The notes beneath the pieces were generated by a model. It saw only the letters and a program-made list of their open reading frames with translations, was not told the DNA's origin and ran no database searches. Positions 1 through 10,277 of a stretch of DNA of 64,000 bases are shown one piece after another. Both the position numbers and the translations under genes were made by a program. Source of the stretch: Bacteroidia bacterium. Lineage in GTDB: Bacteria > Bacteroidota > Ignavibacteria > UBA10030. The stretch lies in contig BQML01000035.1 of assembly GCA_022180565.1 (NCBI GenBank), positions 1 to 64,000 on the forward strand, in the 5' to 3' direction. Every line of letters starts with the position of its first letter. Position 1 is the first letter of the stretch.

Positions 1-627
1 CTTGGGAGCAGATGCAGGGTCATAAGCGGGCAGATTTTGCTGATTATTGTCGAACCGGTCCACAAGTCCCGCCTCCAGTGGATTATGGTTCTCAGTCAGC
101 TCGACACCCCACCGCGGAATCCCCTTCGCAATGCGATAAATTTCCAGGTCGGTGCTCCCAATTTCTTCCAGATTATGTATTGGATCATTCTCAGTTTGCT
201 CCCGAGCAGTGACTGGAACAAGGATATGCAGTCCCCAGGGATCGACGAACTCTACACGGCCTGCTCTTCCGGTGGCTTTTGAGCGTCCCGGCAGAAGAAC
301 GTGACTGAAATCTGAATTTGCCCGCTCCACCACCACGTTTTCCATAATGATAAAGCGATTGATCCATGTCTCAGGAATTGAGACATCAGTTGAGGTTCCG
401 GCCACCAGCAATACCTGCTCATTCAGGAGAATGACCGTAATCACGTCGACGATCCTTCCTTTTTCATTGGTCAGAACCGTCGTCACAGGACCCGAATCCA
501 GGGCTTTCAGATCGTTTGTTGAGATTCGTTGGAGCAAGTCGCGTGCTTCCCGTCCCTTGAGATACAGAAGGCTGTGATGATCAAGTCTTGCATACCCCCG
601 TTCCACTTTGTCGACAAGTGATTTCAT
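1..627 (-). CDS. ygfZ: YgfZ/GcvT-like folate-binding protein, partial
   Basis: The first 209 codons are present and the 3' part lies beyond the left edge. The protein resembles the YgfZ/IbaG-type relatives of aminomethyltransferase, which bind tetrahydrofolate and help repair or assemble Fe-S clusters in the cytoplasm. Visible family signatures are RISTNDL (residues 35-41), VLTNEKGRIVD (51-61) and GIPRWGVELTENHNPLEAGL (169-188). The ATG at 627 overlaps the TGA of the upstream metallophosphoesterase (ATGA), which suggests translational coupling. Oddity: family members normally carry KGCYxGQE about ten residues after the NPLEAGL block, but the residues up to the window edge do not contain it. 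This could be divergence or an edge or assembly effect. Confidence 0.75.
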   Translation of the reverse strand, partial: MKSLVDKVERGYARLDHHSLLYLKGREARDLLQRISTNDLKALDSGPVTTVLTNEKGRIVDVITVILLNEQVLLVAGTSTDVSIPETWINRFIIMENVVVERANSDFSHVLLPGRSKATGRAGRVEFVDPWGLHILVPVTAREQTENDPIHNLEEIGSTDLEIYRIAKGIPRWGVELTENHNPLEAGLVDRFDNNQQNLPAYDPASAPK

Positions 628-1829
628 GACACGAGCCTGATAACCGATATTTCTGCGGGGGCATGAAACCGAATGGGCGCAAGAGTCATTCCGATACCGT
701 TCGTGACGCTTACAAGCATTGTTCCCACATCATAGAACCCGCTGACATACTTCGATTCCGTGCTTGCCGGGCTGAACAAAAACAGTCCCGGGATCCCAAA
801 CGCCACTCCCCCGCCGTGTGTATGCCCCGCCAGAAACAAGTGATATCCTTGTGAACCAGCAAAGTCGACAAGGCTCTCGGCCGGCTGGTGGACCAGAAAA
901 ATCTTCAGGTTCCCGTTTGCTCCGTCAACAGCTCTCCCAAGATCATTATGGTCAGGCCTCTGTCTGTAGGTATGCGTCACGAGCGTGACGGAAACAACTT
1001 CACCACGCACGCTCACGGTGACCGTGGTATCGTCTGCCATGATGAAGCCGCCCCGACGCAGGGAAGCCATCACCGAATCTTTGTCTGAGAAGATATCATG
1101 ATCCCCCACGGCAGCAATTTTCCCGAAGGGGGCATCGATCTTCCCCAGAATTTCGGCTGTAGACGCGATGTACCTTTCACCCGAGGTCACCAAATCCCCC
1201 GAAAAGAAGACAACATCCGGCTTCAATGCATTCACGCGATCGACATATGCTCTCAGCCGGGCAGGGGTCGTGCGTCCATCCCCCTGGACATCCGAAATGT
1301 GCACGAGGAGAGATCCTGCGAGCTTCTGGGCCCCGATCGGGAGCCTATACACATGTTCTACAGTCCGGACCGTCCATGTGTCCGTGATGATCGTTACGAT
1401 GGAGTACACAGCGACGAAGATACCGACGATCAGTGTGATCGATCCCTGTCTGGCTATCCATGCCAGCTTTCGTTTCCGGTAGATGGGCCACAGAAGGATC
1501 CGGCCAAGGTCCATGAGACCCGCCACGAGCGCCATTTGGACGGTAAACACAAGGCCGAACCAGAAGGGGTACGCGAAGAACAGGTCAATAGCGAGACTTT
1601 CGCCGGAAAAGGCGGGAACTCTCGATCGTCCCTCAATCAGAAATACGATCAGAAACAGGACGGGATAGGCGTTCACATAGGCAAGCACGCTCCAGACATA
1701 CCTTCCCACCCTTTTCCTCTCGCGAACAAAGTAGTCACCGAGGGCATCCCTTAACCTCCTTCCCACGTACCAATACAGCACGACAAGCGGTACAAAAACC
1801 GTAAGGGTGGTTGCGATAATCCATGGCAT
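624..1829 (-). CDS. Membrane-anchored metallophosphoesterase
   Basis: The 401-residue protein has an N-terminal membrane domain with hydrophobic segments near residues 3-22, 47-65, 84-104 and 130-149. A calcineurin-like phosphoesterase domain follows from about residue 170. Metal-site motifs are HISDVQGD (177-184), SGD (210-212), VGDHD (241-245) and a late GHTHGG. In the classical D-x-H and GNH(E/D) motifs, the His is Gln here and the Asn is Asp, so metal coordination or substrate may differ from the YkuE/LpxH-type enzymes. The topology places the catalytic domain after the last membrane span. It sits between the asparaginase-type gene (48-base gap) and ygfZ (4-base overlap) in one directional run. 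The substrate cannot be inferred. Confidence 0.85.
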   Translation of the reverse strand: MPWIIATTLTVFVPLVVLYWYVGRRLRDALGDYFVRERKRVGRYVWSVLAYVNAYPVLFLIVFLIEGRSRVPAFSGESLAIDLFFAYPFWFGLVFTVQMALVAGLMDLGRILLWPIYRKRKLAWIARQGSITLIVGIFVAVYSIVTIITDTWTVRTVEHVYRLPIGAQKLAGSLLVHISDVQGDGRTTPARLRAYVDRVNALKPDVVFFSGDLVTSGERYIASTAEILGKIDAPFGKIAAVGDHDIFSDKDSVMASLRRGGFIMADDTTVTVSVRGEVVSVTLVTHTYRQRPDHNDLGRAVDGANGNLKIFLVHQPAESLVDFAGSQGYHLFLAGHTHGGGVAFGIPGLFLFSPASTESKYVSGFYDVGTMLVSVTNGIGMTLAPIRFHAPAEISVIRLVS

Positions 1830-1877
1830 GTTTGCAGTCTCATGTCCTTTCTTTTCGCGCGAGACACGGGAGTGATG

Positions 1878-2957
1878 TCAGCGCTCGGCACGTTTATAGA
1901 GGTACGCACACTCCATCCTCCGGCTCTCCGCTTCGCCTGTGTTCACCGCATACTGTGAACCGCTCCAGATGGAGGCTCCGCCGTATTCGCCCTTTTTATT
2001 GATCGCATAGAAATTCACGTTAAAGTTGGGACGACCATTGTCATCGAGAAGGCGCTTCATCTTGGTTTGCTCGGCGATCCTCTTGCACGCTTGAAGACAA
2101 GCCTCCTCCGGCGACTTTCCGGCGCGCATATACTCGACAATCATAACACTACTGCAGGAAAGAAGGTTCGCTTCTCCCCTGCCCGTGGAACCGGCCGCCC
2201 CGACCGTATTATCGACATACAATCCTGCACCGAGAATCGGCGAATCACCGACTCTTCCGGGAATCTTGAAGGCCAACCCGCTCGTTGTCGTCACTCCCGA
2301 AATATTCCCGCGCAAATCCAGCCCGTTGCAATTGATCGTCCCCGTTGTCCTGAAGAATTCCTTCAGGGATTCTCCAATGTCCCTCGTATCCATGTCGTGC
2401 GGAGGCAACCAGTCGTCTTTTGTTGAACTATTCTCCTTCCACTTCAGCCACACCTCACGGGCTGCGTCCGTGAGCAGGTCTTCTTCCTTGAAGCCGTGTG
2501 CCTTCGCGAATCGGAGCGCACCTTCACCGACGATCAAAACATGATCCGTTCGCTCCATCACGAGTCTGGCCACCTTGGACGGATTCTTGATGTTTCTGAG
2601 CGAGGCAACCGCCCCTCCCCGACCGGTGGGACCGTGCATGACGCTTGAATCTAGCTCCACCACGCCGTCCTCATTCGGCAGTCCCCCATAGCCCACGCTC
2701 ATATCTGTCGGATCATCCTCAACGATGTTCACTCCGGCAATGACCGCGTCCAGTGCATCGCCTCCCGCCCGAATGATTTCCATGGCTTTTGCCGTCGCCT
2801 TCAGCCCGTTAGAACTCGCAATCACCACAGGTCTGATCGCGCTGTGTGCGCCAAGCCGGCCCGCTTCCGCAAGAAGCTCCGCACTTCCCGCGATCGTGCC
2901 CGCTCCCACAGCCGCCGCAGTCTTCAAGAAATCTCTTCGTTTCATTGGTGAATTCAT
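1878..2957 (-). CDS. Tat-exported N4-(GlcNAc)-asparaginase / isoaspartyl peptidase family (Ntn hydrolase)
   Basis: The start was placed at the ATG giving MNSPMKRRDFLK because it follows a GGAG ribosome site and begins a twin-arginine signal (RRDFLK, then an Ala-rich stretch). The frame is open further upstream but the extra residues are meaningless. The 359-residue product matches the type-2 asparaginase / aspartylglucosaminidase family, an Ntn hydrolase that self-cleaves before a Thr. The likely nucleophile is Thr207 in TGTINC, followed by GVTTTSG (221-227) and the substrate-site block KIPGRVGDSP (231-240). Expected activity is hydrolysis of asparagine-linked GlcNAc or beta-aspartyl bonds in the periplasm. 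It lies 14 bases after the acetamidase, suggesting a joint role in releasing ammonia from secreted-side amides. Confidence 0.88.
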   Translation of the reverse strand: MNSPMKRRDFLKTAAAVGAGTIAGSAELLAEAGRLGAHSAIRPVVIASSNGLKATAKAMEIIRAGGDALDAVIAGVNIVEDDPTDMSVGYGGLPNEDGVVELDSSVMHGPTGRGGAVASLRNIKNPSKVARLVMERTDHVLIVGEGALRFAKAHGFKEEDLLTDAAREVWLKWKENSSTKDDWLPPHDMDTRDIGESLKEFFRTTGTINCNGLDLRGNISGVTTTSGLAFKIPGRVGDSPILGAGLYVDNTVGAAGSTGRGEANLLSCSSVMIVEYMRAGKSPEEACLQACKRIAEQTKMKRLLDDNGRPNFNVNFYAINKKGEYGGASIWSGSQYAVNTGEAESRRMECAYLYKRAER

Positions 2958-2971
2958 GGCATCTCCGTTTG

Positions 2972-3997
2972 TTAGTGTTTGATACGTTCGTGCATGCCCC
3001 CGAATGCCTTGCCGGGGGGCAGGTATTTCTTGTGGATTTTCGCCACCGCGGTGTAGTTCGGATCCACAACTTGGGCTATATCCAGAACACCGACTTGCGA
3101 GCAAAGCTGATACGCATCCATCCTGTCCAACCCGTAATCCGTTACCAACCAATCGATAAGTTCCTTGTAAGCAATGCGAACAGCGTCTTCCAGAGGCCGG
3201 TAACTCCCGGTGGCCATCAGGTACTCGTCGTTTTCCACCCGCGGCCACGCAATCGTGCGCCCCTTGATGACGTCAACCTTCAACCGCACATTCAGCGACG
3301 ATTCTACCGCAGTTCCGATGATCTCACCTTCCCCCTGCGCCAGATGTCCGTCCCCGAACTGCAACAGCGCTCCCGATACATGAATCGGAAGATACACGGT
3401 GGCCCCCTTCTTGATCTCCCAATAATCCATATTACCCCCAAAGGCCTCAGGCGTTACCGTCCACCGAACCTCTCCCCTCTGCGGTGCGATTCCGATTCCG
3501 CCCAGAAAAGGACTCATCGGAATCTCCACGACATGGCTTCCCATCGTTGTCCGGACCACGTTTCGTTTCCTGTCAACCTCATACCACCAAAGCTTCTCAG
3601 GAAGGAACGGCGTGAGCAACGCTGTGTATTCGGTGCCCGTCAGCGCGCCGAAACCGGGATAGTGACTGCTGATACCGTGATCCTTGGCCGGAGAGAGATC
3701 AAGGATATGCACGACCAGGATGTCGCCGGGTTCCGCGCCTTCGATATAAAACGGACCCGTCTGCGGGTTGTCCCGTCCAAGAGGGGCCACTTGGGTCGGG
3801 ATCTCCGTCGGACTCTTGACCGCTCCGTCGTAGCAGTCTTCAGTCCATGTCTCCAGTGTGGTACCGGGCTTCAGGGTCATCACAGGCGGATGGCCGCCAA
3901 ACGTAAATCTGAGATCCTCCTTCTTTGGCATGTACCGCACCGTTTGAGCCGACGTCACGACAACGAACGCCAGCATCAAGAATGCTATGATCTTCAT
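2972..3997 (-). CDS. Secreted acetamidase/formamidase family protein
   Basis: This 341-residue protein belongs to the FmdA/AmdA family, which hydrolyses short amides to ammonia and carboxylate. Family landmarks include the EDCYDG block, the GAEPGD turn, FGDGH(L)AQGEGEI and a long GTAVESS stretch. The chosen ATG follows GGAGACACTCC and starts a clear signal peptide (MKIIAFLMLAFVVVTSAQ), so the enzyme should be exported, which is not typical of cytosolic AmdA. The track-like upstream TTG extension has no such signal. It is 38 bases downstream of glcF and 14 bases upstream of the asparaginase-type gene in the same direction. The exact substrate is unknown. Confidence 0.88.
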   Translation of the reverse strand: MKIIAFLMLAFVVVTSAQTVRYMPKKEDLRFTFGGHPPVMTLKPGTTLETWTEDCYDGAVKSPTEIPTQVAPLGRDNPQTGPFYIEGAEPGDILVVHILDLSPAKDHGISSHYPGFGALTGTEYTALLTPFLPEKLWWYEVDRKRNVVRTTMGSHVVEIPMSPFLGGIGIAPQRGEVRWTVTPEAFGGNMDYWEIKKGATVYLPIHVSGALLQFGDGHLAQGEGEIIGTAVESSLNVRLKVDVIKGRTIAWPRVENDEYLMATGSYRPLEDAVRIAYKELIDWLVTDYGLDRMDAYQLCSQVGVLDIAQVVDPNYTAVAKIHKKYLPPGKAFGGMHERIKH

Positions 3998-4035
3998 GGA
4001 GTGTCTCCTTCGCGAAGTGGGTCTCAGATTTTCTC

Positions 4036-5331
4036 TCAATCAGCTCCGCAGGCATGTCGGAGAAATGTCGCGGTGTGCATCACTTCTGTGCGCCTGCCAT
4101 CACGCTTTAGTCCGAATCCAATCTGGATCATGCATCCGGGATTTCCCGTGACAAGGATATCGGGCGCGATCGCACCGATATTGGCCAGCTTGCGCTCGAG
4201 AAACGCCAGCGAATCGTCGTGGCGGACGATATTGTAGATCCCGGCGCTGCCGCAGCACCACGACGATTCCGGAAGCTCCCTGTAGAGGATGCCGGGAACG
4301 CTCCGCATCAATTCCCTGGGCTGACGAGACACTTTCTGCGTGTGAACAAGATGGCACGCGTCGTGGTACGACACGGTTTTTCCTTCCAATGCAGGAGACG
4401 GATTGTTGGAAGGGGAAAATCCCGTCTCGTACAGAAACTCCGTAAGATCCCGTATTTTCGCCGAGACCCTCTCCGCTCTCTCCTTCCATTGGGGATCCCC
4501 CTTGAATCGATGAGCATATTCCTTCATGAAGGCACCGCATCCCGCAGAGTTCATTACGATGCAATCGAGCGATGAATCATCAAAGGCCTCGATATTGATC
4601 TTTGCAAGTTCGTCGGCATGGCGGAGATCGCCGTTGTGCGCGTGCAGAGATCCACAACATTCCTGGCCGTCAGGAATGACAACCTCACACCCATGGCGAC
4701 GAAGCACCTCGACCGTATCGTTGTTGACGTCAGCATAGGAAACGTCCATGACACAACCTGTGAGAAAACCGACCTTGTATCGAACGGACCCTCTCAGAGG
4801 TGCGTTGGTATTCGGCAGCACGGTGCTGGAGAAGCGGGGGGAAACAGGAGGAGTAAGTCCGGTGAACGAAGCGAGCCTTGAAGAAATCGTTTCGAGGATA
4901 CCGCTCGTTTGAAGTGCCTGCGGTATTCCTGTCCGCCTGATCCAATCCAGCACTCTCGCAAAGGCATGGACTCTTCGGCGCTTCATGAGCAACCATCCCA
5001 AAAAGAATCGCTTCCCGGCCCTTCGGAGCCAGGACTCCCTCTTTTGCTGATGAATGTGCGCTCTGGCCGCCTCGACGAGAGCGCCGTACTTCACGCCCGC
5101 CGGACAGGCCGTCTCACACGCCTGGCAATCGAGACAGAAATCCATTTCGTCGGCAAAGGTGTCCGTGATCGGCAAAATGCCGTCAGCAACGGACTTCATT
5201 AAACGAATACGTCCGCGCGGGGATGACCGTTCATTGCCTGTGATCGCATAGGTTGGGCACTGGGGCAAACACAGGCCGCAGTGCATGCAATGCACCAGGA
5301 TATCGTATTCCGGCGCCATGAGTTCAGCCAT
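4036..5331 (-). CDS. glcF: Glycolate oxidase iron-sulfur subunit
   Basis: The 431-residue subunit passes electrons from the flavin subunit GlcD to the respiratory chain at the inner membrane. Two 4Fe-4S ferredoxin motifs are visible: C15-C18-C21-C25P (CMHCGLCLPQCP) and a second CLDCQACETACP about 45 residues later. Two CCG domains follow (ECCGSLHAHNG and WCCGSAGIYN). The start at MAELMAPEYD was chosen because it overlaps the TGA of the rhomboid gene by eight bases; a second ATG four codons later is also possible. Its partner glcD is three genes upstream, with a methyltransferase and a rhomboid protease between them, an unusual interruption of the glcD-glcF pair. Confidence 0.92.
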   Translation of the reverse strand: MAELMAPEYDILVHCMHCGLCLPQCPTYAITGNERSSPRGRIRLMKSVADGILPITDTFADEMDFCLDCQACETACPAGVKYGALVEAARAHIHQQKRESWLRRAGKRFFLGWLLMKRRRVHAFARVLDWIRRTGIPQALQTSGILETISSRLASFTGLTPPVSPRFSSTVLPNTNAPLRGSVRYKVGFLTGCVMDVSYADVNNDTVEVLRRHGCEVVIPDGQECCGSLHAHNGDLRHADELAKINIEAFDDSSLDCIVMNSAGCGAFMKEYAHRFKGDPQWKERAERVSAKIRDLTEFLYETGFSPSNNPSPALEGKTVSYHDACHLVHTQKVSRQPRELMRSVPGILYRELPESSWCCGSAGIYNIVRHDDSLAFLERKLANIGAIAPDILVTGNPGCMIQIGFGLKRDGRRTEVMHTATFLRHACGAD

Positions 5332-6001
5332 AGGCAAGCGTGCGTTTGAACGGGAGAATGAGGACGACACCCGCAACAAATCCGCCGACATGCGCCCACC
5401 AGGCAACACCGCCGCTCCCTTCTATACCATAACCCAGCGACACAAGTCCGTTCAGGAACTGCATCACAAACCAAAACCCGAGAACAAAAATGGCAGACAG
5501 TTCAGCGATCTGCAGGAAGAAGAACACGGGAATGACGGTCAGCACTCTTGCACGAGGAAACAGCACCAGATACGCCCCGAGAACACCCGAGATTGCTCCG
5601 CTTGCACCCACAGTGGGCACGTCGGAGCCCGGATCAAGGCCGAGATGGCTCAGGCCCGCCGCCAGGCCACACACGACGTAAAACCAAGCGTATCGCGCAT
5701 GACCGAGCCTGTCTTCGATGTTATCTCCGAAGATCCAGAGATAGAGCATGTTCCCGCCCAAGTGAAGCAACCCTCCGTGGAGAAACATGGAGGTGAAAAA
5801 CGGGAGGACAGCATCCATGTAACGGTATTGGGCGAATGCGAGCACGACATCCGAAGGAACGACGCCATACTGAAAGTAAATGCGCTCAATCTCCGGTCCG
5901 AGGGAAACACTCCAGACATAGACCGCGACGTTGGCGATGATCAAAGCAATGTTCACAACAGGAACCCTGCGGGTCGGATTCCTGTCCCGGAGGGGAATCA
6001 T
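5324..6001 (-). CDS. Rhomboid-family intramembrane serine protease
   Basis: The 225-residue polytopic protein has the rhomboid catalytic layout. There is an HxxxN oxyanion motif at H80-LGG-N84, the nucleophile Ser134 in VGASGAISG, and the general base His204 in WWAHVGG. Rhomboids cut transmembrane substrates within the inner membrane. The start ATG overlaps the methyltransferase stop (ATGA) and the stop overlaps glcF, so it is translated as part of the glcD-methylase-rhomboid-glcF run. No substrate can be named from context. Length and motif spacing are normal for small bacterial rhomboids. Confidence 0.93.
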   Translation of the reverse strand: MIPLRDRNPTRRVPVVNIALIIANVAVYVWSVSLGPEIERIYFQYGVVPSDVVLAFAQYRYMDAVLPFFTSMFLHGGLLHLGGNMLYLWIFGDNIEDRLGHARYAWFYVVCGLAAGLSHLGLDPGSDVPTVGASGAISGVLGAYLVLFPRARVLTVIPVFFFLQIAELSAIFVLGFWFVMQFLNGLVSLGYGIEGSGGVAWWAHVGGFVAGVVLILPFKRTLAYG

Positions 6002-7188
6002 CCTCTGCCTCCCTTCTGAAAGAGCACGATTCTGTTTGTGTTTGTGCCGCCTGCGTTGTTGCGAACTCCCCAGATGTTCGATGTCTTGGTGAACCTCTGT
6101 TTGTTGATCATGATCCTCTCGACGACAAACCCGGCACGTTCTCCAAGGGGCAAAACAATTTCATCAAGATTCACTGTCCCCTTCCGCACTTCCCCCACTT
6201 CAAAAGCCACCCGGCCACCCGGAGCGGTCACGCGCCACAGCTCGCGAAACACATCCTGCATCGCGTCCGTCCATTTCTCCAAGCTGGAGGATATCATCAT
6301 CCGGGCACTGATTTCTTCCGTGGGGATTTCATTAAACCAACACCGCAACCAATTGTCGGTTGCATAGTTCACGATGTTCAGGAAGGGAGGTGAAGTAACG
6401 GTGAGGTGTACCGAAGCGCTTGGAATGACCGACGTGTTTCTGGCATCTTCACTCAGAAACAGCGTCCGACCGTTTCCGTCTTCAAGCATGGCCCGCTCCT
6501 CCGGACGTACTGCGCGTAGCATCCTCCATGTCTTTCGGAGAATAAGCGCCTTCACGTCGCGATACTCCGGCGTCTGACCCCTCTGCCGATTGATCCTCGT
6601 TTGGTTCTCCGGTGTCGTCGCCTGGTTCGGGGGGAGAGTATACACTGAAAAGAACCCCGGAGAATGGCCGGTTAATCTGTTCGTTGCAATCATTCTGATC
6701 CAACGATCGATACTATCCTCTGATCCGCTCTTTCGTCGTACGCTTAGGTACCGTCGGAGTGAGACCAGCTCTGCCTCGGTTGCCGGATGATAGAACATGG
6801 AGAGATCCATGTCGGCTCTTGCAGACGCGTCAACAGGAATCGCCGCAAGGCGTTCTCCGACGTGCTCCGGATCGGGCAACCTGGTCCGCGGTTCGACGAG
6901 AATCCTGCTCAACGGATTGATGTCATTCCCGATCGCTTTGCGCCCAAGTAAGAGGGCTTCCAGCACTGTCGTACCCCTTCCCATAAAGGGGTCGTACACG
7001 ACCTCATCCGGTTCGGTGAAGGCGTTGATAAAATACCGCGGGACCTGCGGCTTGAAACACGCACGGTAGGAAATCTCGTGGAGGCTTGAAGCCTGCCGTT
7101 GGGCGGATGTCCAGAACTCGGCTTCGGTCCGCGGAGGGATGGCCGTGAGCATGGGCTGAAGACCTGCGACCTCGCCCGCGCTGCTCAC
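5998..7188 (-). CDS. Orphan DNA methyltransferase (N4-cytosine/N6-adenine class)
   Basis: The SAM-binding motif DPFMGRGTT is at residues 66-74, followed by GNDINP (88-92), and the catalytic motif TSPPF is at 265-269. The order (SAM motif first, catalytic motif about 195 residues later, with a spacer able to hold a target-recognition region) suggests sequence-specific DNA modification. No restriction endonuclease, specificity subunit or integrase is adjacent. The GTG start overlaps the glcD TGA (GTGA), and the stop overlaps the rhomboid ATG, so it is embedded in a metabolic operon. A nucleic-acid methyltransferase acting on RNA cannot be excluded, but TSPPF with DPFxGxGTT is the DNA methylase pattern. 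Confidence 0.85.
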   Translation of the reverse strand: MSSAGEVAGLQPMLTAIPPRTEAEFWTSAQRQASSLHEISYRACFKPQVPRYFINAFTEPDEVVYDPFMGRGTTVLEALLLGRKAIGNDINPLSRILVEPRTRLPDPEHVGERLAAIPVDASARADMDLSMFYHPATEAELVSLRRYLSVRRKSGSEDSIDRWIRMIATNRLTGHSPGFFSVYTLPPNQATTPENQTRINRQRGQTPEYRDVKALILRKTWRMLRAVRPEERAMLEDGNGRTLFLSEDARNTSVIPSASVHLTVTSPPFLNIVNYATDNWLRCWFNEIPTEEISARMMISSSLEKWTDAMQDVFRELWRVTAPGGRVAFEVGEVRKGTVNLDEIVLPLGERAGFVVERIMINKQRFTKTSNIWGVRNNAGGTNTNRIVLFQKGGRG

Positions 7189-8642
7189 ACAAACACCCCC
7201 TGGTCAAGAAACTTTTGAAGCTGTTCCCTCGTCCGAGGCATCGGGCCTTCACACCGCGGCCGGGGCGAAAAAATCTTGCCCGGATTCATAATCGCGTTCG
7301 GGTCAACCACGCTCTTGATCCGGCGCATCAGCTCAACGGCCGGACTGCCCATCTGCTTTTCCAGAAACTTCTTCTTTGTCAAGCCCGTTCCGTGTTCCCC
7401 GGTGATCGTCCCTCCAAGCTCGATTGCCTTCTCGTAGATCTCTTCAAACGCGGCCTCGGCCTGATGAATCTCCTGAGCATCCCGTTCATCAGTGAGGCAC
7501 GTAGGATGGAGGTTCCCATCTCCCGCATGCCCAAAGTTGCCGAAAGTCAGATTGCGCTTCTTTGCAACCTGCTGAATGAATTCCAGCATGGGAGCGACAA
7601 GGCTGCGCGGCACCGTTGCATCTTCCAGAATTGTGGTCGGGCGAATGCGCGCAAGAGCCGCAAACGCAACCTTACGAGCCGACTTCAGCCTTTGCGCCTC
7701 TTCATCGTCCTGCGCGACGGATACCGACCCGGCACCGTGCTTCTTGCAGATTGCGAGAATCTTCTCCGCATCTTCGTCCACCACAAGTTTTCTGCCGTCA
7801 ACCTCGATCATCAGAAGCGCTTCCAGATTTGTCGGCAGTCCCAGTTTTGCATACGCCTCAACAGAGCGTATGGTCGTGTTATCAAGAAACTCCAGGGCAG
7901 CCGGCAAGATGCGCGCCGCAATGATGGCGGAAACGGCCTCGGCGGCATCGGCCAGACGGTCGAAAAACACAAGCATCGTCCGCGCCGTCTCCGGCTTGGG
8001 AACCAGGCGCAACAGGATCCTCGTGAAAATCCCCAGTGTTCCCTCTGACCCGACCAGCCAGTCTTTCAAACAGTATCCCGCCACATCCTTGACGGACTTT
8101 CCCCCTGTTCTGACAAGATCCCCGTTCGGCAACACTGCTTCCAAGCCAAGGACATAGTCCTTTGTCACGCCATATTTGAGGCCTCTCAGGCCGCCGGCAT
8201 TCTCCGCCACGTTTCCCCCGATGGTACATATGGCAGCGCTACCCGGATCGGGCGGATAAAACAGGCCCTTGGCTTCAACCGCGGCATGCAACTGCCCTGT
8301 GATGACCCCCGGTTCCACCCAGACCGACAGGTTCTGCTCGTCTATCTCCAGAATCCTGTTCCAATGGTTCGTCAAGACAACAACACAGTTCTCCACCGGT
8401 ACGGATCCTCCGCTCAATCCGGATCCCGACCCGCGCGCAACAAGAGAAAACCCCGCTTCGTTGGCCAGCCGAACAAGAGCACCAATCTCCTCCGCCGAGC
8501 GGGGTCTGATCACGGCCTCCGGAGACTGTTGAAGCAAGGGGGTTCCGTCATAGGAATAGGCGATCTTGTCTTCCGGAGCGGTGAGAAGATTGGAGGGACC
8601 GGAGATCGAGGCGAGCTTTGAAAGTGTTTCGCCGGAGAGCAT
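7185..8642 (-). CDS. glcD: Glycolate oxidase FAD subunit
   Basis: This FAD-linked (PCMH-type) oxidase subunit oxidises glycolate or a related 2-hydroxy acid. The flavin domain shows RGSGSGLSGGSVP, PPDPGSAAICTIGGNVAENAGG, YGVTKDYVLGLE and VGSEGTLG. The C-terminal cap has GNFGHAGDGNLHPT and GTITGEHGTGLTKK. I place the start at the ATG giving MLSGETLSKL; a TTG twelve codons earlier is also open, and neither has a strong ribosome site. It is the first gene of the long minus-strand run, and its upstream region contains a cluster of ACGATCGATTG repeats that may regulate it. Confidence 0.92.
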   Translation of the reverse strand: MLSGETLSKLASISGPSNLLTAPEDKIAYSYDGTPLLQQSPEAVIRPRSAEEIGALVRLANEAGFSLVARGSGSGLSGGSVPVENCVVVLTNHWNRILEIDEQNLSVWVEPGVITGQLHAAVEAKGLFYPPDPGSAAICTIGGNVAENAGGLRGLKYGVTKDYVLGLEAVLPNGDLVRTGGKSVKDVAGYCLKDWLVGSEGTLGIFTRILLRLVPKPETARTMLVFFDRLADAAEAVSAIIAARILPAALEFLDNTTIRSVEAYAKLGLPTNLEALLMIEVDGRKLVVDEDAEKILAICKKHGAGSVSVAQDDEEAQRLKSARKVAFAALARIRPTTILEDATVPRSLVAPMLEFIQQVAKKRNLTFGNFGHAGDGNLHPTCLTDERDAQEIHQAEAAFEEIYEKAIELGGTITGEHGTGLTKKKFLEKQMGSPAVELMRRIKSVVDPNAIMNPGKIFSPRPRCEGPMPRTREQLQKFLDQGVFV

Positions 8643-8679
8643 TTGCAAAAAGATACTCGATGAGTGAATGAAAAGCAAT

Positions 8680-8716
8680 ACGATCGATTGGGTTGAACGA
8701 TCGATTGATCGATTGA
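8680..8716. promoter_or_regulatory. Cluster of GATCGATT repeats between divergent glcD and tpl
   Basis: Two perfect copies of ACGATCGATTG (8680-8690 and 8697-8707) lie 17 bases apart, start to start, and a third GATCGATTG follows directly (8707-8715). ATCGAT is itself palindromic. The cluster sits in the 166-base gap between the divergent glcD and tyrosine phenol-lyase starts. A repressor or activator binding array is a reasonable inference; no known regulator site is recognised. Confidence 0.4.
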
Positions 8717-8733
8717 GCCTTGCATCACCGTGA

Positions 8734-10194
<1,461 letters not shown>

Positions 10195-10277
10195 GAGAGC
10201 ACACAGCTTCTCATGCACAACGATCAGCCAACGACACGAAACGGTCCGGACGTCAATTGCCGACCTGTGGGGGCAAC

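Noticed and set aside
2846-4237. 463-residue plus-strand open frame
   Set aside because: It runs opposite the clearly recognised acetamidase and asparaginase-type genes and has no domain.
5998-7188. Restriction-modification or phage-defence island around the DNA methyltransferase
   Set aside because: Neighbours are glycolate oxidase subunits and a rhomboid; no nuclease, specificity or defence gene is present.
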